35,082 nucleotides of DNA from CAYUQT01 sp964596165 (GTDB taxonomy: Bacteria; Planctomycetota; Phycisphaerae; UBA1845; JAFGLZ01): the NCBI GenBank assembly GCA_964596165.1, contig CAZQTW010000064.1, positions 1 through 35,082 on the forward strand, written 5' to 3'. Within the stretch, counting starts at the first letter, position 1; each line of letters starts with the position of its first letter. A model generated the notes under the pieces. The model made no database searches. It saw only the letters and a list, made by a program, of their open reading frames with translations, and was not told the origin of the DNA. Of this stretch, positions 8,478-16,971 are shown in pieces. The position numbers were made by a program, and so were the translations under genes.

Positions 8478-11393
8478 CTACTTCGCGCCGCCGATACCGT
8501 CGTGTTTTTTGCCGTCGATGGTGATGCTCTCGATGTCGTTTGCTCCACCGGCGACTTGCACCGGCGATGCACCGGCCGGGAACTTAATTTCGACGAACTC
8601 CGGCAGGCCCTTCTGTCTTGCCGAGATGCCGTCAACGGCGACCGATCGGCATCGAGCCGCGCCGATGAGAATGATCTTGCCCGTCGTGTCTCGTCGTAGG
8701 ACGACCAGCTCGCCGTCGAGGGTGACTTTCCAGTCGGGTTGAAGCATGGGTCCGTCCTTCGGCCACGCGGGCGAGACACCCAAGGGGTTCTCAACATCCG
8801 CGGTGATGAGCAAGTCACGGCGTCCGTCGGTCAGTTGGATCTCGATTGCCACGTAGGAATCGGGGTAGGCCGTTCCCTCCTGTGTCGTGAGTGCCAGGCG
8901 GTTCACGCGAGCGACATTCGGGCCCTTTTCGTAAACCTCGAACACGCCGGCGAACGTGGTCGCCAGCGGCGGTTTGTCCGTTCGGTGCCGGATCATGATC
9001 GTCGGCAGCCAGACCTCCTGGTTGAGTGCGTAGCTTCCCTCAAGGACCCAACGCTCGCAGCGCGACGCCTGGGCGCCGCGGGTCGCGTCGGTATAGCGAA
9101 GGTGGACGTCGCGGCCGGGCGGAAGGTACTTGTAGCGATCGTCGACCTGCCAGTCGGCGTACCAGCCCGACTGGGGCGACGGATCGGTCTGAAAGCCGCG
9201 CATCAGAGTGCCGTGGCCGTAGTCCGCGCTCGGCTTGAGCGACAAACCGGGTGTCGACATCCGGGCGAAGTGGCTGTGTGTGAACTTGGCGTGGTCCGTT
9301 CCACCGACGACCCGGAAGATGTCGGCGAAGTAGAAGTCTTCGTCTGAAATGTCGACCATCACCACGGATCGTTCATATTGATGAGCGTCGGCGGGGTTCG
9401 GAGCGGCGGTTGCCCGGAAACGGTCCTCCTTTGCCGTGCGGTCGTCGGAAGGCTTTCCCCCTATCAGTGTTGGTCCTGAAGCCCGAATGGTCCGAACCTG
9501 ATCGCCGTCGGCCCACAGCGTCGTTCTTCCGGCCGTCGTCGGTTGGCTCTTTCCGTCCACGACGACCGTGTTGTGTGACGCGGAGACGACGTACCACGAG
9601 AACTTCGGGCCGGACCACCCGCCGTGGCTGACCGGCGGATAGCCGAAGTCCATCATCAGATCGAGGCCTTTGGCGAAGAGGCCGAGGTTCATGCCGTCGG
9701 CGTGGCCGTGCGGGCCGCCGGCATCGTAGTCAAGCCACACCTCGCGGCGGTGGGGGCCCCGACCGGATCGCAAGACCGCCATGTGCCACTGCTGCTTGTT
9801 GGCGCTCTGGAGTTGGATCTCGGTTCCGTAGGCTTCAATGGCCGTCTTCACCGCCTGTTGGAAGGCGCCGGGATCGGCCGCGAAGAGGTCGTGTGGCAAT
9901 CCGTCGATGCTGTTCTGATTCGCATGGTACAGCACCTGGACCAGCGCCGGGTCCTTCGTTGCTTCATGGAGTCGCCGGAGAAAGACGTAATCGGAAGGTT
10001 CCAGCGATGCCGTGCGTTGCAGCGCCAAGCCGGCGTAGCGTTCGTGCTTCATGCCCGGCGCCCCGCAGTCGCCGGAATTGGGGTAGTACCGCCCGTTCTG
10101 GCACCACAGGTCAATGTGGAATCGGTAAGTCTGGTGCAATTGCGGGTGGCGCTTCAGCAGGTCGTCCAGGAACCGCGGGTCGATTCGATCGTATCGTCCA
10201 ATCAAGGGAGCGAGATTGTGAGGACCGATGGTGGCGTAGCCTGCAAGCCCCTTTTCGCCGGTCACGCCGTCGACGGCCGTCGCGCGCTTGACGATGGCGT
10301 CGATGAGGGCGTTGACCTCGGCCTTGTTCCCCGGCCAATCGAGGACGGTCTTGATGAGCGTGATCGCGACGTCGGTCGTCGGGTAGTTGGACTCGATCTT
10401 CGGCCTGTTGTTCAGGGTGTCCCGGAAGATCCGCTCCTCGATATTCCGCCGGACGTCGGCGAAGGAGGCTTTGGGATTCTCGATTTTGTATCGTTTGGCC
10501 TTTTCGGAGAGGAAACGCGGCAAATCGGCGTCGGCCTTCAGCCCCGTAAAGACTTGATCGTAAGCGATGGCCAGGGTTTCAACCTCGGCGCAGGCATCGT
10601 GCCAGGTCGAGACGTATCCGCGATGGGCCGGGAGTTCGTAGAGAATGGCCTGCTTACCGAAGTCAAACGTCGGATACAGATCGGCGACTCGGTCGAGCAG
10701 GATACCGGCCTTGTGAGCGTACGCGGCATCTCCCGTGATCAGATAGGCGGCCGCGAGATTGCGGATCCCCGCAACGATGAGCTGCTTCCACTGTCCGTAG
10801 ACCAAGTAGGTGCCGATGAATCGCCATCGATTCTGCCCGCTGGAATACCCGTTACCGTCGTCAACGCCGAAGCCGCGCAATGGATCGTCGGCACGGGGGT
10901 GTTCGGTGTTGTACAGCAGCGAGCGGTCGGCCCGTTTGTAGTCGAACACGGCGTGTTCGTCCAAACCGGATCGGTAGAAGGCCTGGAAGTCGTTCTTGGG
11001 AAAGACCTCGTTGCAGTGCGGGCACCGGCACTTCCATGGGCGTGCGAAGGCGTCGATCTGCCAGGTGTACATGCGGACGTCCTTTTTGCACGACGGGCAC
11101 TGACCGGAGGAAAGGACCATCCACGATCTCGTGATCGTCGGTCCGAACATGAAGTCCCAGAGCTGATCATCGGAGAACCTCATCCAGGGCTGAGCGACCT
11201 CGATGAGTCGTTTTCGAATCTTGGCCGCCCAGGGCTTGGTGTCGGCGTTCTTGCGGGCCTCGGCAACCAGGTGGGCGGGATAGAATACGCTGTCTTCCTT
11301 GGCGTGACATGGTTCCATTGCGAACAAAGAAGCCGAAAGGCAAAGCAGCGTCGGCGGTACCCTTCGGTAGCGAAGAGCGTTCCGGATAATCAT
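8478..11393 (-). CDS. Secreted heparinase II/III-family polysaccharide lyase-like protein
   Basis: A 971-residue exported enzyme-like protein of the heparinase II/III and alginate-lyase superfamily, which cleaves uronic-acid polysaccharides by beta-elimination. It starts with a signal peptide (residues 1-31, ending near CHA). An unusual zinc ribbon follows: Cys99, Cys102, Cys124 and Cys127 (CPSC and CPHC). A helical (alpha/alpha toroid) domain spans about 130-530, with WHDACAEVETLA, NYPTTD and YYPNSGDCGAPGM. The beta-sandwich part begins near 540 and has the family block GGPHGHADGMNL (His562, His564, Asp566) and ASHNTVVVDG (His607), typical of Hep_II_III domains. The C-terminal 200 residues are beta-rich. 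The polysaccharide acted on cannot be assigned. It is transcribed alone, converging on the TPR-like gene. Confidence 0.88.
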   Translation of the reverse strand: MIIRNALRYRRVPPTLLCLSASLFAMEPCHAKEDSVFYPAHLVAEARKNADTKPWAAKIRKRLIEVAQPWMRFSDDQLWDFMFGPTITRSWMVLSSGQCPSCKKDVRMYTWQIDAFARPWKCRCPHCNEVFPKNDFQAFYRSGLDEHAVFDYKRADRSLLYNTEHPRADDPLRGFGVDDGNGYSSGQNRWRFIGTYLVYGQWKQLIVAGIRNLAAAYLITGDAAYAHKAGILLDRVADLYPTFDFGKQAILYELPAHRGYVSTWHDACAEVETLAIAYDQVFTGLKADADLPRFLSEKAKRYKIENPKASFADVRRNIEERIFRDTLNNRPKIESNYPTTDVAITLIKTVLDWPGNKAEVNALIDAIVKRATAVDGVTGEKGLAGYATIGPHNLAPLIGRYDRIDPRFLDDLLKRHPQLHQTYRFHIDLWCQNGRYYPNSGDCGAPGMKHERYAGLALQRTASLEPSDYVFLRRLHEATKDPALVQVLYHANQNSIDGLPHDLFAADPGAFQQAVKTAIEAYGTEIQLQSANKQQWHMAVLRSGRGPHRREVWLDYDAGGPHGHADGMNLGLFAKGLDLMMDFGYPPVSHGGWSGPKFSWYVVSASHNTVVVDGKSQPTTAGRTTLWADGDQVRTIRASGPTLIGGKPSDDRTAKEDRFRATAAPNPADAHQYERSVVMVDISDEDFYFADIFRVVGGTDHAKFTHSHFARMSTPGLSLKPSADYGHGTLMRGFQTDPSPQSGWYADWQVDDRYKYLPPGRDVHLRYTDATRGAQASRCERWVLEGSYALNQEVWLPTIMIRHRTDKPPLATTFAGVFEVYEKGPNVARVNRLALTTQEGTAYPDSYVAIEIQLTDGRRDLLITADVENPLGVSPAWPKDGPMLQPDWKVTLDGELVVLRRDTTGKIILIGAARCRSVAVDGISARQKGLPEFVEIKFPAGASPVQVAGGANDIESITIDGKKHDGIGGAK

Positions 11394-11830
11394 GACAGAC
11401 GCTTCCTATTCGGGCATGCCAGGGGTTTCGATTATGGGACTCCAGCCAGATACTGTGAGGTCGGTTACCCCTTCTCGTCAAGCCCGGCGGAACCGGCGTT
11501 TCGTCAGAGGATCAACAATCGAGGGAGAGGACCGCTTAGCTTTGTGGGTGAAAATGTTTCGGATTCCGTTGAGGTTGAGCGTTTGGGGGTGTCATCCGTC
11601 GCCGGTTCGGCCGCCCGGTGCCAATATGGCCATGAACCCACGCAAGAAGAAGTCATTTAGTGGTTTAATCCCTTGTACCCCTTTATGAAACGTAGGTGTA
11701 TTCCGTGCTCGGAGATGACGACATCTGTAGCGGAAGGTGGCTTTGCACACAGCTTGTTCCTAACGGAGCCGACAAGGATCCGGTCATGGGCCGGGTTCCC
11801 GACATCCTTCAGGAAAGGACGCATGAGGTC
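11394..11830. other. Divergent intergenic region, no gene seen
   Basis: This 437-bp stretch separates the heparinase-like gene (-) and the response regulator (+). Open frames on both strands cross it, but none has a ribosome binding site or recognisable product. An in-frame upstream extension of the response regulator reaches 11696, which is unlikely to be translated because the receiver fold begins at GTG 11831. No convincing promoter or stem-loop was found. Confidence 0.45.
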
Positions 11831-12193
11831 GTGGCAAAGAGCATCTTGATTGTTGATGACGAGGAACTGGTTCGTAATGTCCTTCACCAGAAGTTGGAGC
11901 GGATGGGCTACGACACCTGTGGGGCGGCGGATGGCAAAGAGGCGGTTCGTGCGCTGCGGACGGTGCCCTTTGATCTGGTGATTACCGATATCATCATGCC
12001 GGGGATGGACGGGCTGGAAACGATTCGGTTCCTGCGCAAAGAGCAACCGAACGTCAAGATCATCGCCATCAGCGCCACCAGCAATCACTTGTACTTGGAG
12101 AATGCCTGCGGCCTGGGCGCCGATCGTGTCTTCCAGAAGCCTCTCAAGCTTGCGGACCTTGCTGTTGCGGTGAACGAACTGATTGCTTCGTAG
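11831..12193 (+). CDS. Single-domain response regulator (CheY-like receiver)
   Basis: A 120-residue cytoplasmic receiver domain with no output domain. Counted from the GTG start, it has the acidic pair Asp9-Asp10, the phosphoacceptor Asp53 in VITDIIMPGMDG, Ser81 in IAISATS, and Lys103 in FQKPLK: all the residues needed for phosphotransfer. Such proteins are phosphorylated by a histidine kinase and act on partner proteins. GTG 11831 was chosen because it begins exactly at the conserved ILIVDDEE strand, with AGGAAAGGA about 11 nt before it. ATG 11786 is an alternative, adding 15 residues. No kinase or chemotaxis gene lies nearby, so it is an orphan. A 117-nt gap separates it from the next gene. 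Confidence 0.9.
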   Translation: MAKSILIVDDEELVRNVLHQKLERMGYDTCGAADGKEAVRALRTVPFDLVITDIIMPGMDGLETIRFLRKEQPNVKIIAISATSNHLYLENACGLGADRVFQKPLKLADLAVAVNELIAS

Positions 12194-12310
12194 TCTCTGG
12201 TGTCAAACGGAGCGGACGAGGTGCGGCTGCGTTCCTGTCCGCCTTCCCTTAGGCCCTTTCCTTCGCTAGAGTTAATCCCAGGTGCTGGTTCGCAACGAGG
12301 AGCGTGATAC

Positions 12311-13507
12311 ATGAAGCGGACCCTGCGCTGGGGAAGTGGTTGGGTTTGTGGGTTGGTCTTGTCCGGGCTTGTGTTGGTGTGTCGTCCGTGTCTGGCGAGT
12401 CCTTCGGCGGACGCGTTGAAATGGTGCAGTCCCGGCCCGTACCCCGTCGGTTGCCGAACGTTCATCTTCGTTGACCCATCGCGGATGGACGTGACTACCG
12501 GGCGTCAACGGCAGTTGGTGACCGAGATCTGGTATCCGGCCGTGGACGAGGCTCGGGACATGCCCAAAGCCAGTTTTGAATCGTTTTTCCTGGGCAAGAT
12601 CGAAGAGGCGGCCGCGGCCCTTGAGCGCTTTCGGGCGGAAATCTCCATCACGGAGGCGAGTCGTCGGTTTGCAATGGCGTCGGTACGTGATGCGGCCAAG
12701 CGGAAGGGGAAGTTTCCGCTCGTCGTGTTTAGCCACGGTAACGGCGGTATTCGCATGCAGTCTGTCTTTTTGACCGAGCATCTGGCCAGCCACGGGTACG
12801 TTGTGGTTTCGTGCGATCATACGGGGAACGCGGCCGTTGCATGCCTGCCGGAGGGGATCGTCACGATCGACAAGCGGGGATCGATCAAGGCGCTGGAAGA
12901 CCGTCCCCGGGATGTTTCGTTCCTTATCGACGAGATGGAGCGTCAGAACGGCGATCCGAAGAGTTTCCTGCATCAGGGGATCGACTTGGACGCGATCGGG
13001 GCGACCGGCCACAGTTACGGGGGGGTTACCGTCACGATCGCCACTCGCGACAAGCGGATCAAGGCCATCGTTCCGCTGGCCGGCGTTGCGCCCGGGGCGA
13101 TTTACTTCTTCACGCCGGTGATGCTGATGGTGGCCGACCAGGACATGACGATCGGAAAGAAATACAGCGAGATGTTTCTGAAGATATACGAGATGTGGCC
13201 GGCGCGCAAGTGGCTCCTGGAGTTCAAGGATGCCGGTCATTTCACGTTCAGCGAGATGCATCGTCTGAAGCCCGATTACGGAGACGGATGTGGGAAGGGC
13301 AAACGATTCGACGGCACCGAGTTTACCTACTGGGAGTCGACGGACGCCCAGAAGTACATCAATGCCTATGCGCTGGCGTTTTTTGAGTGCGTGCTTCGTA
13401 AGAACGCGGCGGCCTGCGAGTTGCTGAACGCGCCGTCGCTAAGTCCGAATATCCGCAAGTTGAGTTCCGAACAACGGAAACCGGCGACGACCCCAGAGCG
13501 ACCCTAG
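12311..13507 (+). CDS. Secreted alpha/beta hydrolase (dienelactone/PAF-acetylhydrolase-like)
   Basis: A 398-residue exported hydrolase. Signal peptide residues 1-29 (MKRTLRWGSGWVCGLVLSGL...). The ATG has AGGAG about 8 nt upstream. The alpha/beta fold is visible: LVVFSHGNGG (residues 137-146, oxyanion region), VVVSCDH, the nucleophile elbow G233-H-S235-Y-G, then MLMVADQD (Asp276 or Asp278 as acid) and DAGHFTF (His310). The catalytic triad therefore looks complete. Together with IWYPA near 75 and the strand order, this fits the predicted dienelactone hydrolase/PAF-acetylhydrolase-like class, which acts on esters or phospholipids. The substrate cannot be told. It is probably cotranscribed with the membrane protein starting 7 nt after its stop. 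Confidence 0.86.
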   Translation: MKRTLRWGSGWVCGLVLSGLVLVCRPCLASPSADALKWCSPGPYPVGCRTFIFVDPSRMDVTTGRQRQLVTEIWYPAVDEARDMPKASFESFFLGKIEEAAAALERFRAEISITEASRRFAMASVRDAAKRKGKFPLVVFSHGNGGIRMQSVFLTEHLASHGYVVVSCDHTGNAAVACLPEGIVTIDKRGSIKALEDRPRDVSFLIDEMERQNGDPKSFLHQGIDLDAIGATGHSYGGVTVTIATRDKRIKAIVPLAGVAPGAIYFFTPVMLMVADQDMTIGKKYSEMFLKIYEMWPARKWLLEFKDAGHFTFSEMHRLKPDYGDGCGKGKRFDGTEFTYWESTDAQKYINAYALAFFECVLRKNAAACELLNAPSLSPNIRKLSSEQRKPATTPERP

Positions 13508-13513
13508 GTCGGC

Positions 13514-15259
13514 ATGCCGGCTCATACCGGTGTTCACTCGGGTACGGAACGGATGGACGCGTTGGAGAAGGACAACCCGCTGTTGCCGACGGATTCGGCA
13601 TCGCTCGTCGTGGTGTTGCGCTTGAAAGCGACCTCGCTGCGAAACCGAATCCGACAGGATCTGGTCGACTCTCCTCTGCGACTGTTCTCCGTCGCCGCGT
13701 TCATTCTGTTTATCTGGGCGGCGTTATATGTGCTGTTCTTCGAAGTGTTTCGGTTCATCCAGTTCCGGTCATTGGAGTCAATCGTCGCCATTCCCTACGT
13801 TTTTCATTTCTTCTTCATCGCGCTGATGGCGATGCTGGCCTTTTCGACGGGTATTCTCTGTTTCGGCGGGTTGTACACGGGCGGTGAGCCCCAGTTTCTC
13901 ATGACGGTTCCTCTTCGTCCGTGGCACGTTGTCGTGACGAAGTATGTCGAATCGCTGGTGCTCAGCAGTTGGTCGCTTTTGTTGTTGGGCCTGCCGCTCA
14001 TGATGGCGATGGCACGCGTGACGCAGGAACCGTGGTATTTCTACCCCTTGTTTATTGGTCTGTTCCTTTCATTCGTGGCCATCCCCGGCGCGGTGGGCCT
14101 GACTGCCGCTCACGCCGCGTCCCTGTACTTCCCTCGATCGGCCAAGCGGATGATGATCCTGGCCACCCTCGTTGTCCTGGTCGTCGGAGCCAGGTTCGCG
14201 ATCAGGCTCTATACCGACACCAATGCCGATTCGACCAAATGGCTCAAGACATTTTTCAGTCAGTTGTCGGCGATTCGTGGTCCGTTCTGGCCGAGCACCT
14301 GGGTGACGGACGGCATTGTGGCCGCCTCACGGGGCAAGCCGGTTGAGGCCTTCTTCTATCTGCTCGTCACCTTTGCGAACGGGCTTTTCCTGAGTTGGTT
14401 AGCCGTGGTGATTGCGTCGCGAAAGCTGAGCGAAGCCTATACACGGGCCCAATCGCGGTCGTCCCGGGTGTTTCGCGCCGGGGGGTGGGTGACCGCCGCC
14501 TTGACCTGGGCCTTGTTCTTCTACTTGCCCCGACGGTTGCGGTGGCTGGTGCTCAAGGACGTGCGAGGGCTCTTGCGGGATCCGCTCCAGTGGTCTCAGT
14601 TGGCCATTCTGTTCGGGCTTCTCGCGCTCTACGTGGTAAACATTCCGCGTTTGACGCTCGACATCTCGTCGAAGCAGTGGCAACTGCTTGTGGCCTTTCT
14701 GAACCTCACGGCCATCAGTTTGATTCTTGCCACCTTCACCGGGCGTTTTGTCTTTCCCATGGTCTCGCTGGAAGGGCGGCATTTGTGGCTGGTGGGTCCC
14801 ATGCCGGTGTCTCGAGAGCAGCTTCTCCTCTGCAAGTTCATCTTCGCCCTGACCACCACGCTGTTGTGTGCGGTGAGCGTCACGGTGCTTTCCATGACGA
14901 TGCTTCAGTTGGAGCGGATTTGGTGGCCCCTTCACCTGACGGCGGTGGTTTGCGTGTGCGTGGGGCTTTGCGGTCTGGCCGTGGGATTGGGGGCCCGCTT
15001 GCCGATGTTCGGTCAGACCGACGGTGCGCGAATCGCCAGCGGCATGGGGGGCACGGTGAATCTGATCGCGTCGGTGCTCTTTGTTGTGGGGGTTCTGGTG
15101 ATCATGGGGGCGTTGAGCGCAAGGGCGGCCGCCCTCGATTCGCTGTCGTTTGACCGCTCGGTGGTGTTGTCGATGGGCGGAGTGGTGCTCCTGAGTCTTG
15201 CGGCCTCCGGATCGGCGATGCGGCTGGGTGCGAGGCATCTCCGCGAGGCGGAATTCTGA
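13514..15259 (+). CDS. ABC-2-type membrane permease, orphan (no ATPase gene nearby)
   Basis: A 581-residue inner-membrane protein with about 12-14 hydrophobic segments; it resembles putative ABC exporter permeases of the ABC-2 type. A first cytoplasmic stretch (VLRLKATSLRNRIRQD) precedes helix 1. GGEPQFLMTVPLRPWHVVVTK lies near residue 135, and a matching block (WLVGPMPVSREQLLLCKF) occurs in the second half. This internal duplication is typical of ABC-2 proteins that carry two units in one chain. A nucleotide-binding subunit is expected but none is in the window; the hydrolase upstream (7-nt gap) suggests one operon. ATG 13514 follows the preceding gene closely; ATG 13553 (MDALEKD) is an equally possible start. 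Function in export of a lipid, peptide or sugar is inference. Confidence 0.82.
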   Translation: MPAHTGVHSGTERMDALEKDNPLLPTDSASLVVVLRLKATSLRNRIRQDLVDSPLRLFSVAAFILFIWAALYVLFFEVFRFIQFRSLESIVAIPYVFHFFFIALMAMLAFSTGILCFGGLYTGGEPQFLMTVPLRPWHVVVTKYVESLVLSSWSLLLLGLPLMMAMARVTQEPWYFYPLFIGLFLSFVAIPGAVGLTAAHAASLYFPRSAKRMMILATLVVLVVGARFAIRLYTDTNADSTKWLKTFFSQLSAIRGPFWPSTWVTDGIVAASRGKPVEAFFYLLVTFANGLFLSWLAVVIASRKLSEAYTRAQSRSSRVFRAGGWVTAALTWALFFYLPRRLRWLVLKDVRGLLRDPLQWSQLAILFGLLALYVVNIPRLTLDISSKQWQLLVAFLNLTAISLILATFTGRFVFPMVSLEGRHLWLVGPMPVSREQLLLCKFIFALTTTLLCAVSVTVLSMTMLQLERIWWPLHLTAVVCVCVGLCGLAVGLGARLPMFGQTDGARIASGMGGTVNLIASVLFVVGVLVIMGALSARAAALDSLSFDRSVVLSMGGVVLLSLAASGSAMRLGARHLREAEF

Positions 15260-15264
15260 GGGGG

Positions 15265-15321
15265 TCGCCGCTGCGGCGAGGCGGCGCCTGCCGCCGCGGA
15301 GTCCACGCTGCGCGTCCGTGG
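15265..15321. repeat. Tandem GC-rich stem-loops between convergent genes
   Basis: TCGCCGC-T-GCGGCGA (15265-15279), GGCGGC-GCCT-GCCGCC (15280-15295) and a weaker CCACG...CGTGG (15303-15321) lie in the 82-bp gap between the permease and mcsB, which converge. There is no T tract on either strand. They could act as a two-way transcription stop or be REP-like. Confidence 0.5.
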
Positions 15322-15341
15322 TCGATGCGATCGGCTCCGAG

Positions 15342-16400
15342 TCAGTTCTCGATTCCCAGACGTTGTCGGATGTAGGCGGCGCGAGCGATGCTCCGCTCCT
15401 CGCCGTCCAGCACCTCGCCTCGCAGCTTCTGAAGATGCGCGGGCTGAGTGTGAAGGAACAACTCGTTCAAGAGCCGCATGTCGAGTCGATCGATGCGTCC
15501 CAGGTGAACGCCCATTCTCAGGTGACTCAACAAGGCCATCGTCTCATCGCTGCTCATCGCTCGGGCGGTCGTGAGAAGGCCGTACGCTCGCCAGATCTTG
15601 TCGTCCAGCGCGACGGTCTTGTCGCGGACAAGCGCCTGTCGGGCTTGTTGTTCGTAGTCGACGATCTTCGGAATGACGATGTGCTTGAAATCGTCGACGA
15701 TGTCTTCTTCGGTCCGTCCCAGGGTGGTCTGATTGCTGACCTGGAAGAAATCGCCGGCGGCTTCGGTTCCCTCCCCATAGAGCCCGCGGATCGCCAATCG
15801 CATTTCGCGGGCCGCGCGGATGACCCGCTCGATTTCGCCGGTGATTCGCAGCGCGGGAAGATGGAGCATTACGGATACCCGAATTCCCGTTCCAACGTTC
15901 GTGGGGCAGGCGGTCAGGTAGCCATACCGTTTGTGAAATGCGTATTGCAGACGCGCGCTGATCATGTCGTCGATGCGGTTGATTTCCTCCCATAGCGTGT
16001 CGAGCTGTAGGCCGTTTCGCAGCGCCTGGATGCGGAGGTGATCCTCTTCGTTCACCATCAAGGCCACGGTCTCTCGCTGACTGATGGCCACCCCCCGGCT
16101 CCCTTGCCCTTCGGCGTGCTGCCGACTGACGAGGTGGCGTTCGACGAGCACGCGACGATCGAGGTCGGCGACTCGTTCCATGTCCACGTAGAAGACGGGA
16201 TCGCTGAGCGGGAGGCTCTGAACGGTTACGCGAAGCGTTCTGTGGAGCTCCTCACGCTGCGCGTCGGTTGCCTTGCTCAGGAACGGGAACCCGGCGATGT
16301 TTCGAGCGAGTCGGATGCGTGACGAGATGACGATATCCGACATGGGACCGCTACCGCTGAGCCATTCGCCGGATTGTCTTGTGAGATCATCGATGGTCAT
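15342..16400 (-). CDS. mcsB: Protein arginine kinase McsB
   Basis: A 352-residue guanido-kinase-fold enzyme that phosphorylates arginine in proteins. In Bacillus the mark directs substrates to ClpCP and controls CtsR. Alignment by eye gives IVISSRIRLARN, VNEEDHLRIQ, YGYLTACPTNVGTG (the active-site Cys loop), IRGLYGEGTEAAGDFFQVSNQTTLG and HLRMGVHLGRID, all as in Bacillus McsB. Length is usual. The pArg-binding RDxxRA motif near the C-terminus is R336-S-I-A-R-A here, so the Asp is lost. It overlaps mcsA by 4 nt (ATGA) and is the second gene of the pair. No clpC or ctsR is seen in the window, unlike Firmicutes. Catalysis is expected to remain because the phosphotransfer residues are kept. Confidence 0.95.
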   Translation of the reverse strand: MTIDDLTRQSGEWLSGSGPMSDIVISSRIRLARNIAGFPFLSKATDAQREELHRTLRVTVQSLPLSDPVFYVDMERVADLDRRVLVERHLVSRQHAEGQGSRGVAISQRETVALMVNEEDHLRIQALRNGLQLDTLWEEINRIDDMISARLQYAFHKRYGYLTACPTNVGTGIRVSVMLHLPALRITGEIERVIRAAREMRLAIRGLYGEGTEAAGDFFQVSNQTTLGRTEEDIVDDFKHIVIPKIVDYEQQARQALVRDKTVALDDKIWRAYGLLTTARAMSSDETMALLSHLRMGVHLGRIDRLDMRLLNELFLHTQPAHLQKLRGEVLDGEERSIARAAYIRQRLGIEN

Positions 16401-16888
16401 GGCTTCTCCATCGCCTTGATTTCATCGCGGAGTCTTGCGGCGTTTTCGTAGTCCTCGCGTTCGACGGCCTGACTCAGTTCCCGACGCAGCCGCATCAGTT
16501 CGCGCTGGCGTTGTTCGGTTCCGTCGGTCCGGCCGCGCGGCACCTTGCCGACGTGGTGGGTCGCACCTTCGCCGTGCGCTCTTTCCAACAGGGGCAGAAG
16601 TGCCTTTTCGAACGCGTCATAGTCATTGGGGCAGCCCAACAGGCCGTTGTTTCGGAACTCGACAAAGGTGGTTCCGCACTGATCGCACGTCAAGCCGGCC
16701 AGCTCCTGGGCGCCGCTTTGTTGGAGGACAAAACTGGCCAAGAGCTGATTGATCGGCGTGTGTGTCTTGATCGTTATGCCTTCCTCCGACGCGCACTGGT
16801 CGCATAGGTGCCGTTCGTGCTTCTCGTTCTTCACGATGTCGGTTAGGTGAACTGTCGCATTGTTCTTCTTGCATCGCTGGCAGATCAT
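16397..16888 (-). CDS. mcsA: McsA, zinc-binding activator of McsB
   Basis: A 163-residue cytoplasmic protein that activates the McsB kinase. It has N-terminal zinc-binding Cys pairs at 3/6 (CQRC), 29/32 (CDQC) and 68/71 (CDQC). The fourth pair is broken: GC86PNDY, where the second Cys is Asp. Residues 128-163 form a UVR (UvrB/UvrC) motif with LRRELSQAVEREDYENAARLRDEI, a helical hairpin that mediates binding to partners. The ATG has GGGAGA 9 nt upstream. Its stop codon overlaps the mcsB start (ATGA), so the two are translationally coupled, and their joint presence makes the identity firm. A candidate promoter lies about 40 nt ahead. Confidence 0.93.
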   Translation of the reverse strand: MICQRCKKNNATVHLTDIVKNEKHERHLCDQCASEEGITIKTHTPINQLLASFVLQQSGAQELAGLTCDQCGTTFVEFRNNGLLGCPNDYDAFEKALLPLLERAHGEGATHHVGKVPRGRTDGTEQRQRELMRLRRELSQAVEREDYENAARLRDEIKAMEKP

Positions 16889-16927
16889 CGGAGTGGGTCT
16901 CCCGCGTACAAGGCTCAGCCTATAGTG

Positions 16928-16957
16928 ATCTTAGTTAGGCCCATGCGATGCCGTCAA
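16928..16957 (-). promoter_or_regulatory. Candidate sigma-70-type promoter of mcsA-mcsB
   Basis: On the minus strand, TTGACG (16952-16957; 5 of 6 to consensus) and TAAGAT (16928-16933; 4 of 6) are 18 nt apart. Transcription would begin near 16921, giving a leader of about 33 nt before the mcsA ATG. Confidence 0.45.
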
Positions 16958-16971
16958 GCGTTCCGCATCGC
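16945..16971. promoter_or_regulatory. 7-bp inverted repeat bracketing the mcsA -35 box (candidate operator)
   Basis: GCGATGC (16945-16951) and GCATCGC (16965-16971) are separated by 13 nt; centre-to-centre distance is 20 bp, about two helical turns. The -35 box of the candidate mcsA promoter lies in the spacer. It does not match the CtsR heptad direct repeat, so if it is an operator the regulator is another one. Confidence 0.4.

Noticed and set aside
9624..11660. Long open frame (678 codons) on + opposite the heparinase-like gene
   Set aside because: Antisense shadow due to high G+C codon usage; the minus strand carries the family motifs.
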